A stretch of DNA of 64,000 bases from Leeuwenhoekiella nanhaiensis (GCF_002744755.1 NZ_KZ319288.1:124001-188000), one strand, 5' to 3'; shown: positions 16,983 to 25,603, counted from the stretch's first letter. The notes: generated by a model from the letters alone, not told the origin. Numbers and translations: made by a program.

Positions 16983-17606
16983 TTAATTATTTGAAGCCTT
17001 TCTCTCAGAATTCCCTTTCCAAGATACATTTACTTCTTTCTTTGAATCCTCGTTAACAAACAAGTTTTCTACATTAAATATATCATCTTCTGAAACAATC
17101 CATTTAACCTGATTTTCATCGATATATACTATTTGTGGTGAAAAAATTTCACCTGACCTATCAATTTTGTAACCAAAGAATATTATAGGGTCATCTTGAT
17201 AGATTTCATCATTAAATAATGGCAAACTCAACTGATTAGATATAGTATTAACGTGTTGAGTTTTAATATTCATTGGTTTATCGTGACCGTTGAACTTTTT
17301 CACAAGAAAAATATAGTCCTTAAGTCTTAGAATAAACCTTTTGTATTTACCCCATCTACAATAATCAGAAAATGCATCCTGTAAGCTCTCAATTATCGCA
17401 GTATTGAGTACAGCCGCATCAAATCTGACTTTGGCATTAGGGTTGAACATTGAAGCTACCTTGTTATATTTTTTTACAGCTTTGTTAAAAGCCATAAATA
17501 TTCTCGGTAGTTCATCCTTTAGGTCGTGAAGGCATTCTTCTCTTGAAACCTGCCTCCTTTTTCCGCCTCTTCTTGCGGAATAATTAGAAAATGGTATATT
17601 TGCCAT
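16983..17606 (-). CDS. Hypothetical protein, first gene of the XRE-ImmA operon
   Basis: 207 residues from ATG 17606 (GTG 17627 also possible). It has a basic N-terminus (YSARRGGKRRQVSREE), a helical middle (KAVKKYNKVASMF) and a beta-rich C-terminus (IIFFGYKIDRSGEIFSPQ, VYIDENQVKWIVSEDD). No known family recognised and no signal peptide. It precedes the XRE-ImmA gene by 58 bases, and the two may function together. A hairpin lies in its leader. Confidence 0.6.
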   Translation of the reverse strand: MANIPFSNYSARRGGKRRQVSREECLHDLKDELPRIFMAFNKAVKKYNKVASMFNPNAKVRFDAAVLNTAIIESLQDAFSDYCRWGKYKRFILRLKDYIFLVKKFNGHDKPMNIKTQHVNTISNQLSLPLFNDEIYQDDPIIFFGYKIDRSGEIFSPQIVYIDENQVKWIVSEDDIFNVENLFVNEDSKKEVNVSWKGNSERKASNN

Positions 17607-17652
17607 GTTGTTATTATTTTTTGACACCTTAAATCAAAGAACTTTAAAAAAG

Positions 17653-17678
17653 AACTCTGTGCCATCAGAGTTTTTTTT
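17653..17678. terminator. Hairpin with T-runs on both sides, in leader of the operon
   Basis: AACTCTG and CAGAGTT (loop TGCCAT) are followed on the plus strand by eight T and on the minus strand, after one C, by six T. It starts 47 bases upstream of ATG 17606, so it could be an attenuator for the minus-strand operon or a terminator left from a lost gene. Confidence 0.4.
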
Positions 17679-17835
17679 CAATCCACAAATATATAAAAAT
17701 AAAGATTTGTTGTTATAAATTATACGAATAATTGTTTAAGGAATTACTTAATCGATGAAATACGTTTTGGGGTTGGTGTATTTCAATAATATATACTTTT
17801 AGCGTAGATATCTTTCACATGATCATTGTATTAAA

Positions 17836-17970
17836 TCAATTAATACTCCTGTGATTATCTTCCCAATGTCTTTGATTTAAATAGGTGCTCCCTTGGTCTT
17901 TGGCAATGCCTTTACGCTTGAGGTAGCCGTCGTAAGGCTTAATCGCTGTATCGGCTAGTGTGGTTTCTCC
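17836..17970 (-). pseudogene. C-terminal gene remnant
   Basis: The minus strand reads openly for about 44 codons between an in-frame stop at 17971-17973 and the stop at 17836-17838, with good protein-like composition (ETTLADTAIKPYDGYLKRKG, KDQGSTYLNQRHWEDN). No start codon or upstream domain remains. Family not recognised. It borders the repeat block and is probably the tail of a gene destroyed by rearrangement. Confidence 0.35.
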
Positions 17971-17977
17971 TTAGAAC

Positions 17978-18705
17978 TCGAAATGACTTATAGAATAACC
18001 TCGAATCTTAAATATTGAATATCTAGAATTGCTGTGAATCGTTTATTTCAAAATTTTCTGGACAAAGTCTGGTATTCGCCCAACACCCGTGCAGAATTAG
18101 TCGTCAGCTTCAAATGAATAATGCAAACGTCTGTAAATTTAATTTTAGAATAATCATATCGTACTATAATTTATATTATGTAAAATAGAATAACAATTAA
18201 GCCAAACGATACAATAATACCGCTACCCTCTAATCAATGAAATCTGTATTTATATATTTTGCTTCTACTGGGTTATAGTACCTCTCAGTTTCTCGACTGG
18301 GCTTCGACTCCCGAAGTTTCGGGACAGCGTGACACGCTCGAAATGACAACGGATAGTCATTTCGAAGGAGCTTTTTCAGCGACTGAGAAATCGCATCCGT
18401 AATATTATATAGGTCTACCGGCTTGTGAGATTTTTCCTTATCAGTCGAAATGACTTCAAATTTTCAACTTTAAATATTGAATTTTCTAATCGCTGAGAAT
18501 CGCGTATTTGAAAATTTTCTGACCTAAGTCCTGAATACGCAAATTTTGAGCAAAGCTGTTTTTGGGACTTTTTAACCAGTTTCTCGACTGGGCTTCGACA
18601 TGCTCAGCCTGCCACGCTCGAAATGACAAATCAAATTTTACCGACTTGTATATTTGTTGCTTATCAGTCGCAATGACTTTGAATTTCAAACCTTGAATGT
18701 TGAAC
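17978..18705. repeat. Imperfect repeat block in a 1.2 kb gene-poor stretch
   Basis: Three decaying copies of one unit are visible. TCGAAATGACTT...TTAAATATTGAA...AAAATTTTCTG occurs at 17978-18080 and 18445-18540, and a shortened form at 18668-18705. CAGTTTCTCGACTGGGCTTC occurs at 18286-18308 and 18577-18599. TACCG(G/A)CTTGT...CTTATCAGTCG occurs at about 18413 and 18635. CACGCTCGAAATGACA follows each CAGTTTCTCGACTGG copy. A CCCGAAGTTTCGGG hairpin is at 18310-18323. No gene was found between 17628 and 18825 apart from the remnant at 17836. Confidence 0.65.
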
Positions 18706-18825
18706 CCAATAAACTAAAATATTAGTTTATTAGATGTAAGCTCCCCAACAAGAAATCAGAAATAACAAATCAGGAATCCTAAACAAGCAATCAAAACTAA
18801 TAAATCAGAAACCCGGAACTCCGAA

Positions 18826-19383
18826 CTATAAACTTTCCTCATCTGGCTCCTGCACAGCTTCTACTGAACCGCGATACTGTATGTTGGTGCGTTGTGTACT
18901 GTTTACCGACATATTTGCGGTTAATCCCGGACTTAAATTGAGTACAAAATCATAAAACTCGTTGCCCTGGGTGTCTTTTGCAGAAAACCGAATAACGTAC
19001 ATACCGCGTTTGGTTTCAACGCTGTAGTTTTTTAGGAGTCCGTCTATAGTGATCCCATTTTCCCGGTTGTTATAGCCTCCACCCATACGGCGCTCGCCAA
19101 AAAACGGCAGACTGGCAGTAATGCTGTCTCCTTTGATGGTCAGGTGGTTCGGATTGCCAATAAGACTGATTTGTGCGCCGGTGTTTCCGGGACCTAAAAT
19201 CCCCGTGTTAAGCACCGCATTTACGGCTGTGGTCGCCATAGGCATTGCAAAATTAGATTCCACCGTAAAATTGCGGTTGTTCACCCATGCGTTGAGTTCG
19301 GCATTGCTGGTGGCATCGGCTTGTGAGGCGCTTCCGCAGGAAATTAAAACCAGCGTAAGCATCGTAAATACAAGTGTTTTCAT
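18826..19383 (-). CDS. DUF4251 family lipoprotein
   Basis: 185 residues. The signal peptide has a lipobox (LISCG, Cys16). The mature part has NNRNFTVESNFAMPM, FFGERRMGGGYNNRENGI and YVIRFSAKDTQGNEFY, the pattern of DUF4251, a beta-rich exported protein family found in Bacteroidetes. Function unknown. It is the last gene of a minus-strand operon (deaminase, channel, small membrane protein), starting 4 bases after the small membrane protein gene ends. Confidence 0.8.
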   Translation of the reverse strand: MKTLVFTMLTLVLISCGSASQADATSNAELNAWVNNRNFTVESNFAMPMATTAVNAVLNTGILGPGNTGAQISLIGNPNHLTIKGDSITASLPFFGERRMGGGYNNRENGITIDGLLKNYSVETKRGMYVIRFSAKDTQGNEFYDFVLNLSPGLTANMSVNSTQRTNIQYRGSVEAVQEPDEESL

Positions 19384-19387
19384 AATT

Positions 19388-19606
19388 CTATTTTTTTAAT
19401 TCGTTATTGATAATTCCGGCTTTAATGAGCAACACCACGCCGCTCAGGCAAAGGCCTAAACCGGCTGTTCCGCCCGTAATCCAATACCAATCCGGCATTT
19501 CTGAATGCTTCCACCAGCTGCTTTCGATAGCTAAAGACAAGCCGCTACCCAGTAAAACAGCTCCAAAAGCCCCGTAAAACCACCATTTTTTGCGTTTGGT
19601 TTCCAC
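19388..19606 (-). CDS. Small two-helix membrane protein
   Basis: 72 residues with two predicted membrane helices (WFYGAFGAVLLGSGLSLAI and GLGLCLSGVVLLIKAGII). The start is GTG 19606, since no suitable ATG exists; it lies just after the TAG of the channel gene, so translation is probably coupled. Unknown function. Confidence 0.65.
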   Translation of the reverse strand: METKRKKWWFYGAFGAVLLGSGLSLAIESSWWKHSEMPDWYWITGGTAGLGLCLSGVVLLIKAGIINNELKK

Positions 19607-19607
19607 C

Positions 19608-20462
19608 CTAATAATCCTTTACATTAAAGACAAAGGCGCGGTACTTGAGCAAAGCCACAAAAAATGCGCCACCTATGGCGTTACCTAATAAAGCCAGACT
19701 TTGCACCCGCAAATACTCGGGAAACGTCACTTCAGAGCCCACGATCATCGCCGAAAAAATTTCGATATTCCCAATGATACTGTGGTGTAAACCGGTAAAA
19801 GCCATCGTTGCCGTGATGAGAAAAATGATGAAAATACGGCTGATGGTATCTTTTGATGACGTGATGAGCCACGAGAGCAACCCCATCATCCACCCGGCGA
19901 GAATGGCGCTTACCACGATCACCCAACTCTCATAATGCGCGACGTGCTCCCCAATGGCGACTATGGTTTCGTGATCAAAAATGCCCAGTTTAGGACCTAT
20001 CCAGATCAGTACCATACCCATCAAATATCCGCCTATCAGGTTTCCTAAAATCACCAGCCCCCACAGGCGTAACAGGCTCATCAGATCGCGCTGACGGTTG
20101 AGTACCGGTAAGGTGAGCAGCGAAGTCTGTTCGGTAAAGAGGATTGATTGGCCCAAAACCACAAGAATAAAGCCCAATGGATAAACAAAAGCCAGAATTT
20201 TAAAAAGTCCTTCTTCGGGAACCTTATCGGTATAATAGTAAAACATACTGCACATCAGCAGGTAACTGAAGCCAATCTCAAGCCCGGCGGTAAGCGAACT
20301 CAGCAAAATGCTGCTGGTGCTGCGCTTGTACACCTCCTGCCCTTCGCAGATTTGTTCTTTAAGAATCTCGCCGTGACTTTTGGCCTGAGTAACCTCACTG
20401 GTTTCTGCCTTGTCAAGCTCTTTGTCAATATTTTGCTGTTTTTTTTCTTCTTCTTCGCTCAT
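19608..20462 (-). CDS. Formate/nitrite transporter family channel
   Basis: 284 residues. A charged Lys/Glu-rich N-terminus (MSEEEEKKQQN) is followed by about six membrane helices with FNT landmarks: LGQSILFTEQTSL in helix 2-3, LGNLIGGYLMG, the FTGLHHSIIGN segment and LLGNAIGGAFFVALL. FNT proteins are pentameric channels for formate, nitrite, hydrosulfide or related weak acids; this one looks like the divergent YfdC-like branch with a longer cytosolic start. It lies 2 bases after the deaminase gene and 1 base before the small membrane protein, in a tight operon. Substrate not assignable. Confidence 0.85.
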   Translation of the reverse strand: MSEEEEKKQQNIDKELDKAETSEVTQAKSHGEILKEQICEGQEVYKRSTSSILLSSLTAGLEIGFSYLLMCSMFYYYTDKVPEEGLFKILAFVYPLGFILVVLGQSILFTEQTSLLTLPVLNRQRDLMSLLRLWGLVILGNLIGGYLMGMVLIWIGPKLGIFDHETIVAIGEHVAHYESWVIVVSAILAGWMMGLLSWLITSSKDTISRIFIIFLITATMAFTGLHHSIIGNIEIFSAMIVGSEVTFPEYLRVQSLALLGNAIGGAFFVALLKYRAFVFNVKDY

Positions 20463-20464
20463 AA

Positions 20465-20914
20465 TCAGGAGTTCCAGACGGCTACGGCTTCATCGCGCAG
20501 CAGCTGTTTTAAGTTAAATTCTACGTGACGTTTGCCGGTATGCGAATTGTAAAACAAATCACTGTACACATAACCGGCGGCTTTGGCGTCTTCTGCTGAA
20601 GCGCCATAATACACCATCTCGAGCTCGGCCCAGCGGGTGGTTCCCAGGCACATCAGGCAGGGTTCGCAGCTGGTGTACAATACGCAGCCCTTAAGACTTT
20701 TTGAGTTTAGTTTTTTACAGGCTTCCTGTATCATTGCGAGTTCGGCGTGCTGGGTACAGTCTGTACTCGCCCCTACCCGATTATGGCCCTCGGCAATGAT
20801 GCTTCCATCTTTGACGATCACCGCACCAAAAGCTCCGCCCCCTTCAGCTGCCTTGCCTTTAGCGGCCCAGCTGATGGCTTTTCGCATAAAGGTTTCGTGT
20901 TGGTTTTGTTCCAT
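20465..20914 (-). CDS. Nucleoside deaminase (CDA superfamily), second paralog
   Basis: 149 residues from ATG 20914; an in-frame upstream start at 20947 is less likely because homology starts later. It has the zinc signature QHAELAMIQEA and TSCEPCLMCLG (PCxxC). It resembles 12683-13153 but is more divergent, with GTTRWAELEMVYYGASAEDA instead of the AIYWARPD motif. The substrate may differ (guanine, cytosine or a modified base). It is the first gene of the operon with the FNT channel, which could suggest linked export or uptake, but no pathway is visible. Confidence 0.8.
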   Translation of the reverse strand: MEQNQHETFMRKAISWAAKGKAAEGGGAFGAVIVKDGSIIAEGHNRVGASTDCTQHAELAMIQEACKKLNSKSLKGCVLYTSCEPCLMCLGTTRWAELEMVYYGASAEDAKAAGYVYSDLFYNSHTGKRHVEFNLKQLLRDEAVAVWNS

Positions 20915-21097
20915 AGTTTTTTTGGTCTTATATATAAAGACGGACACTAAATTACGTCAGGTTATTTAGCATCCGTCCCTAAATTTTGTTATCAAATGAT
21001 TTTTTTGGCTTCGCCAAAGGCTATATAATGTGAGGCTTGCCCTGAAATCAAGACTTTAATTTCTCTAGTTTGCCTCGTTTACACGCCCTGTGGTAGT

Positions 21098-23065
21098 TTA
21101 CGCCGAAAGTTTCTCTTTAAAATCATTGATAATACCTCCTTTAAGCAACACGCGAATCTGGCGATCACTCAGGGTATGTTTGGTAGGGATTGAAATCTCA
21201 CCACTTTCTTTCTTGATGATCACTTCAATGGTATCCCGGTTTTCAACGAGTTGGCGCAGGTTTTTAAACCGAACGGTATCCCCCTGCTCAATTTTCTCAA
21301 GATCACTGGGGTTTTCAAATTCCAGCGGAAGAATACCGAAATTCACCAGGTTTTGCCACGCGATACGCGCATAGCTCTTGGCTATTACGGCTACCTGTCC
21401 TAAATATTTAGGGGCCAAAGCGGCATGCTCCCGGCTACTTCCCTGTGCGTAATTCTCCCCGGCAACCACAATGTGGCCTCCCTCCTGCTCTTTGGTTTCC
21501 ATCGCGCGGTCGTAGAAGGTTTCATCGATCACGGTGTAACTGTATTTACTGATTTCGGGCAGGTTAGACCGAAACGGAAGCACTTCGGCACCGGCTTTAA
21601 GAATTTCATCAGTAGAAATATTGTCACCCATTTTGAGCAATACCGGCACTTCATAATCATTCTGAAGTGCGTCAATGTGTGGTAATGACTTGATATTCGG
21701 GCCTTTTTTGAGTTCGACTTTACTGCCATCTTCAGCCGGTGGCACCAGCATATCCATATTGATGATGTGTAATTCGGGGTCTTTATACTGCGGGTATTTC
21801 ATATCGTACAGCTTCTCCAGATCCCTAGGATCGGTGATTTTACCGGTCAATGCGGAAGCGGCGGCGGTCTCCGGACTGCATAAATGCACCTGATCGTCTT
21901 TGGTACCTGAACGGTCGGGGAAGTTACGCGGCATGGTACGCAGGCTTATAGTACCACTGGCAGGCGCCTGCCCCATCCCGATACAGCCCATACACCCACT
22001 CTGGTGGAAACGAGCACCAGCTGTGATCAAATTGGCAAAAGCCTTGGTGTCTATCATGTTCTGAATGATCTGGCGGCTGGTAGGATTGATATCAAAAGAC
22101 ACATCCGGGTTAACCGATTTGCCTTTTACGATCGCTCCGGCAATCCAAAAATCGCGTAATCCCGGGTTTGCAGAAGAACCAATCACCACCTGAGAAATGG
22201 ATTTTCCGGCTACTTCACTGACCGGAACCACGTTACCGGGGCTGGTAGGCAATGCAATTAATGGAACCAATTTATCCAACTCAATATGCTCGTGCAAATC
22301 GTAATCACAACCTTCATCGGCTACGAGTTCAATCCAATCCTGCTCGCGATCCTGAGACTTTAAAAATCGTTTGGTTTCCTGATCACTAGGGAAAACGGTA
22401 GTCGTAGCGCCCAGTTCAGCCCCCATGTTGGCAATCACGTGACGGTCCATCGCGCTTAAATGCTTCAAACCTTCACCATAATATTCTATAATCTTTCCTA
22501 CGCCTCCTTTTACATCGTGACGGCGCAGCATTTCGAGAATGACATCTTTGGCACTAACCCAATCCGGTAATTTACCGGTAAGTTTAACGCCCATTACTTT
22601 CGGCATTTTAACAAAATAGGGTTCACCGGCAATGGCAGCTGCCACATCAAGACCACCGGTACCTATTGCGAGCATTCCCAGCGAACCGGCTGCACAACTG
22701 TGACTGTCACTACCTACCAGGGTTTTGCCGGGTTTGCCAAATCGCTCCATATGTACAGGATGGCTTACCCCATTACCGGGGCGGCTGAACCAAAGTCCAA
22801 ACTTCTGAGCAGCGCTGTGTAGAAAGGCGTGGTCATCGGCGTTTTTAAAATCGGTTTGCAGCAGGTTGTGGTCTACATACTGCACGGCTACTTCGGTTTT
22901 GGCTTTTTGGAGATTCATCGCCTCGAGCTCCAGTTGTACCAGCGTTCCGGTAGCATCCTGAAGTAAGGCCTGGTCGATTTTTAACCCGATTTCCTTGCCC
23001 GGAATGAGTTCACCGTCTACAAGATGATCGTTAATGAGTTTTTGAGTAACATTTAAGGCTTTCAT
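21098..23065 (-). CDS. Aconitate hydratase (short bacterial type)
   Basis: 655 residues from ATG 23065. Iron-sulfur aconitase that isomerises citrate and isocitrate in the TCA cycle. It has VGSDSHSCAAGSLGMLAIGTGG, the cluster cysteine motif GCMGCIGMGQAPA and the swivel-domain substrate loop GENYAQGSSREHAALAP. Length and lack of the AcnA/AcnB extra domains match the short 'Aquifex-type' aconitase group, which is common in Bacteroidetes. An upstream in-frame start (23134) would add a non-conserved extension. Monocistronic, divergent from the TerC gene. Confidence 0.93.
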   Translation of the reverse strand: MKALNVTQKLINDHLVDGELIPGKEIGLKIDQALLQDATGTLVQLELEAMNLQKAKTEVAVQYVDHNLLQTDFKNADDHAFLHSAAQKFGLWFSRPGNGVSHPVHMERFGKPGKTLVGSDSHSCAAGSLGMLAIGTGGLDVAAAIAGEPYFVKMPKVMGVKLTGKLPDWVSAKDVILEMLRRHDVKGGVGKIIEYYGEGLKHLSAMDRHVIANMGAELGATTTVFPSDQETKRFLKSQDREQDWIELVADEGCDYDLHEHIELDKLVPLIALPTSPGNVVPVSEVAGKSISQVVIGSSANPGLRDFWIAGAIVKGKSVNPDVSFDINPTSRQIIQNMIDTKAFANLITAGARFHQSGCMGCIGMGQAPASGTISLRTMPRNFPDRSGTKDDQVHLCSPETAAASALTGKITDPRDLEKLYDMKYPQYKDPELHIINMDMLVPPAEDGSKVELKKGPNIKSLPHIDALQNDYEVPVLLKMGDNISTDEILKAGAEVLPFRSNLPEISKYSYTVIDETFYDRAMETKEQEGGHIVVAGENYAQGSSREHAALAPKYLGQVAVIAKSYARIAWQNLVNFGILPLEFENPSDLEKIEQGDTVRFKNLRQLVENRDTIEVIIKKESGEISIPTKHTLSDRQIRVLLKGGIINDFKEKLSA

Positions 23066-23180
23066 AGATTGTTTTAATTTTTTGGTTATAAAATTTAGAG
23101 AGAAAGCCCAGAAGCGGCAATTATTTAACAGCAATTTAGAATCTGAGCCTGCCTAAGGCCTGTAAACTATAGTATATTTA

Positions 23181-23190
23181 ACCACGTGGT
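23181..23190. promoter_or_regulatory. Palindrome ACCACGTGGT between aconitase and TerC genes
   Basis: Perfect 10-base palindrome in the 211-base divergent intergenic region, 87 bases upstream of the TerC start. It could be a small operator. No riboswitch consensus could be matched. Confidence 0.3.
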
Positions 23191-23276
23191 AGGTATGCCC
23201 CCTCACGGGATTAAATCGGTCAGGTTTAGCCCGTTGCGCATAAAACTGCTTAACCCTAATTATTTAATTGAATTGT

Positions 23277-24254
23277 ATGCTTATCTGGGCCTTATTTATA
23301 GGATTTATAATCATTTGTCTTGCGCTTGATCTGGGCGTTTTTAATAAAGAAGATCACGTCATTAAAAGTAAAGAAGCCGGGATCTGGACCGCGGTCTGGT
23401 TTAGTATCGCGATGGCTTTTAGCGGCATCATTTACTGGCTTTACAGTGCCGAAATGGTTGAAAACCCAACCAACATCACCGCAAACACGGCTATTCTAAA
23501 GTACATTACCGGTTACCTCATAGAACTCTCGCTGAGTATTGACAACGTCTTTGTGATCGCTGTGATTTTTTCCTCTTTTGCTATTCCACCCAAATTTCAG
23601 CATCGGGTGTTATTCTGGGGAATTCTGGGTGCTATCATCTTCCGGGCACTGATGATTGTCTTTGGTGTAGCGCTGATCAATAAATTTGAATGGATTATCT
23701 ATGTTTTTGGAGCCTTCCTGCTTTTTACGGCCTACCGAATGCTGAAATCTGACGATAGCGATTACGATCCGCAGGATTCTAAAGTATACAAGTCGGTTAA
23801 AAAACTCTTTCCCGTAACCACCCGTATTGAGGGACACGCCTTTTTCTTGGAGGAAAACGAAAAAAAAGCAGCCACTCCCCTCTTTCTGGCGTTGATTGTT
23901 ATTGAGTTAACCGATGTGTTATTTGCTTTAGACAGTATTCCTGCGATTCTTGCCATTACGGCAGATCCCTTTCTCGTATTTACCTCAAATATCTTTGCGA
24001 TTCTGGGACTGCGTTCTATGTATTTTCTCATTTCAAGAATGATTCAGAAATTCCGGTTTATCAATTACAGTCTTGTGGTCATTCTCGCCTTTGTGGGGCT
24101 TAAAATGATCTTCTCGCATATGATAGAAGTACCCGAATGGTTATCACTCGGGGTTATTGTGGTTGCGCTGGTAAGCGGAATTTTAGCTTCCATCTACATC
24201 AAAAGTGGTGATGAACCCGAGAATGAAACTACCGAGGCCGAAGAACTACCTTAA
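23277..24254 (+). CDS. TerC/Alx family integral membrane protein
   Basis: 325 residues from ATG 23277 (TTG 23268 also in frame). It has seven to nine hydrophobic helices and the two conserved acidic motifs of the family: LSLSIDNVFVIAVIFSS and IELTDVLFALDSIPAILAIT. TerC/Alx proteins are associated with manganese export and metallation of exported proteins. The C-terminus ends in an acidic tail (DEPENETTEAEEL). The family is certain; the substrate is inferred. Confidence 0.9.
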   Translation: MLIWALFIGFIIICLALDLGVFNKEDHVIKSKEAGIWTAVWFSIAMAFSGIIYWLYSAEMVENPTNITANTAILKYITGYLIELSLSIDNVFVIAVIFSSFAIPPKFQHRVLFWGILGAIIFRALMIVFGVALINKFEWIIYVFGAFLLFTAYRMLKSDDSDYDPQDSKVYKSVKKLFPVTTRIEGHAFFLEENEKKAATPLFLALIVIELTDVLFALDSIPAILAITADPFLVFTSNIFAILGLRSMYFLISRMIQKFRFINYSLVVILAFVGLKMIFSHMIEVPEWLSLGVIVVALVSGILASIYIKSGDEPENETTEAEELP

Positions 24255-24356
24255 ATTTTAAGTATTCTTAACGCCGGGATTATAAAGAAAGCCTAAAGTG
24301 CATTGAGTAGGCATTGCTAATGTGTAACTTTAAGAAAAATCAAAAAATTTCTATAT

Positions 24357-24662
24357 ATGAACATTAATTTTGAATACCACGATGTAACGGCAAGCAGTGC
24401 CCTTGAAGATTTTGCAAAAGAGCAGATCGAAAAACTCGTGCATAAATATGATTTTATCATCCGCGCAGATATTTTCTTTAAGATGGAAAATACCTCAAGT
24501 GATGAAACCGGAAAAATTGCCGGAATACGCCTAAGTGCTCCCGGTCCTCGCCTTTTTGCCGAGCACAGCTCAAAAGACTTCTACGAGTCGGTTAAAACCG
24601 CAGTACGCGAATTAGACAGTCAGTTGAAGAAGCGTAAAGAAAAAATGAAGTCTCACCACTAA
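24357..24662 (+). CDS. hpf: Ribosome hibernation promoting factor (HPF/RaiA)
   Basis: 101 residues, the short form of the HPF/YfiA family: FEYHDVTASSALEDFAKEQIEKL at the start, then IFFKMENTSS, DFYESVKTAVRELDSQLKKRKEK. These proteins bind the 30S A/P-site region and inactivate ribosomes in stationary phase. It lacks the long C-terminal dimerisation domain. The next gene starts 9 bases downstream and is likely co-transcribed. The basic C-terminus is typical. Confidence 0.88.
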   Translation: MNINFEYHDVTASSALEDFAKEQIEKLVHKYDFIIRADIFFKMENTSSDETGKIAGIRLSAPGPRLFAEHSSKDFYESVKTAVRELDSQLKKRKEKMKSHH

Positions 24663-24671
24663 AACCGGATT

Positions 24672-25154
24672 ATGAAATCTATTGCAAGATCTGAAAATCA
24701 AATAACGCTGATTTACAACAGCGAAAATCACGTAGGCGAGCGTACGCACGCGCACGCGTCTGCCATCAAGGATAAAGAGTTGCAGGCCATTGATATTGCT
24801 AAAACTCCCCTTACCGGAACGCAATGGGCTGAACTGGCTGATGGTTTAAATACCACAGTTAAAGGTTTGCTGAGTTTTGAAAACGTAAGTGATGATGACG
24901 AACTGAAAACTGCTGATTTTGATGAGAATGATTACATCAAAATCATTGAGAACCGTCCGGAACTGCTGGCTCATCCTATTCTCATTCACGATGATAAGAT
25001 GAAGCAGGTAACTAATCCTACAGAAGCTCAGGAATTTTTAGGCGTTGACAGTGCCGGTCTCGAGAAAAAGATGATGCACGAAGAGCCTACAATCAGTAAC
25101 ACAACCAAAAAGGAGCATTTTGTTGACAAGCCTGAAACCGGCGATCACAATTAA
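24672..25154 (+). CDS. ArsC/Spx-like thioredoxin-fold protein lacking the catalytic Cys
   Basis: 160 residues. It aligns with arsenate reductase-like proteins such as the one at 35760: IYNSENHVGER here against IYHNPRCRKSR there, so the catalytic Cys10 of the latter corresponds to His20 here while the Arg (Arg24) is kept. The later HPILIHDDKMKQVTNPTEA matches RPIVVKNNEAVLGRPPES. It cannot be a thiol-dependent arsenate reductase. A non-enzymatic binding or regulatory role is possible; adjacency to hpf suggests a stationary-phase or stress role, by inference only. The C-terminus adds about 30 polar residues. Confidence 0.75.
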   Translation: MKSIARSENQITLIYNSENHVGERTHAHASAIKDKELQAIDIAKTPLTGTQWAELADGLNTTVKGLLSFENVSDDDELKTADFDENDYIKIIENRPELLAHPILIHDDKMKQVTNPTEAQEFLGVDSAGLEKKMMHEEPTISNTTKKEHFVDKPETGDHN

Positions 25155-25177
25155 AAAAGCTGCTTTTACAAATTAAG

Positions 25178-25210
25178 AAAGCCCCGTATGCGAAACATAC
25201 GGGGCTTTTT
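25178..25210. terminator. Bidirectional rho-independent terminator
   Basis: AAAGCCCCGTATG pairs with CATACGGGGCTTT around a CGAAA loop, with T-runs on both strands. It separates the convergent hpf-ArsC-like operon and the minus-strand gene at 25229. Confidence 0.9.
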
Positions 25211-25228
25211 AATGCAATATCCGGAAAT

Positions 25229-25600
25229 TTACTCCTCTTTCTTAACCGTTTCTATAGGTTGAATTCCGGGTTTTATTTTTTCGTATAATTCAAATTGATA
25301 CTCGGTAAGAATTTCACTCATCGTACCACTTTCCTCAACATACACCCGGGCAAGCTCATCAAGTTTGGCCTTTCCACTCATTTTTTCCGAGACTTCTTCT
25401 CTTAAGAGTAAAAAGTCTTCCAGACTTGATTTAAAAAGCAAATCTTGCTTTGGCGTCATTCCCAGTTTAGCCGAATAGATTTGAGTAAGCGAGTCTGCTG
25501 CTTTCTCAATATGTTTAGGCTTAACTTCATAATGTTGCACCTGAGCGAACGTGGTGAAACTGAAAAAACACAGCATCAATCCAAATAATATACGTTTCAT
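25229..25600 (-). CDS. Exported hypothetical protein
   Basis: 123 residues with a signal peptide (LMLCFFSFTTFAQ, cleavage near residue 20). The mature part is helical and highly charged (HIEKAADSLTQIYSAKLGM, SLEDFLLLREEVSEKM), ending acidic. It resembles small periplasmic helical proteins but no family could be fixed. It is 3 bases downstream of the nitroreductase gene and probably shares its transcript. Confidence 0.6.
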   Translation of the reverse strand: MKRILFGLMLCFFSFTTFAQVQHYEVKPKHIEKAADSLTQIYSAKLGMTPKQDLLFKSSLEDFLLLREEVSEKMSGKAKLDELARVYVEESGTMSEILTEYQFELYEKIKPGIQPIETVKKEE

Positions 25601-25603
25601 ATC

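Noticed and set aside
18486-18689. 67-residue reading frame on the minus strand
   Set aside because: It lies inside the decaying repeat and its sequence is the usual meaningless translation of that repeat.
21005-21020. Stem-loop TTTGGC/GCCAAA near the aconitase 3' end
   Set aside because: Has no U-run downstream on either strand in the right direction; too short to call a terminator.
23066-23276. Possible manganese riboswitch upstream of the TerC gene
   Set aside because: TerC genes can carry yybP-ykoY riboswitches, but the consensus could not be matched.
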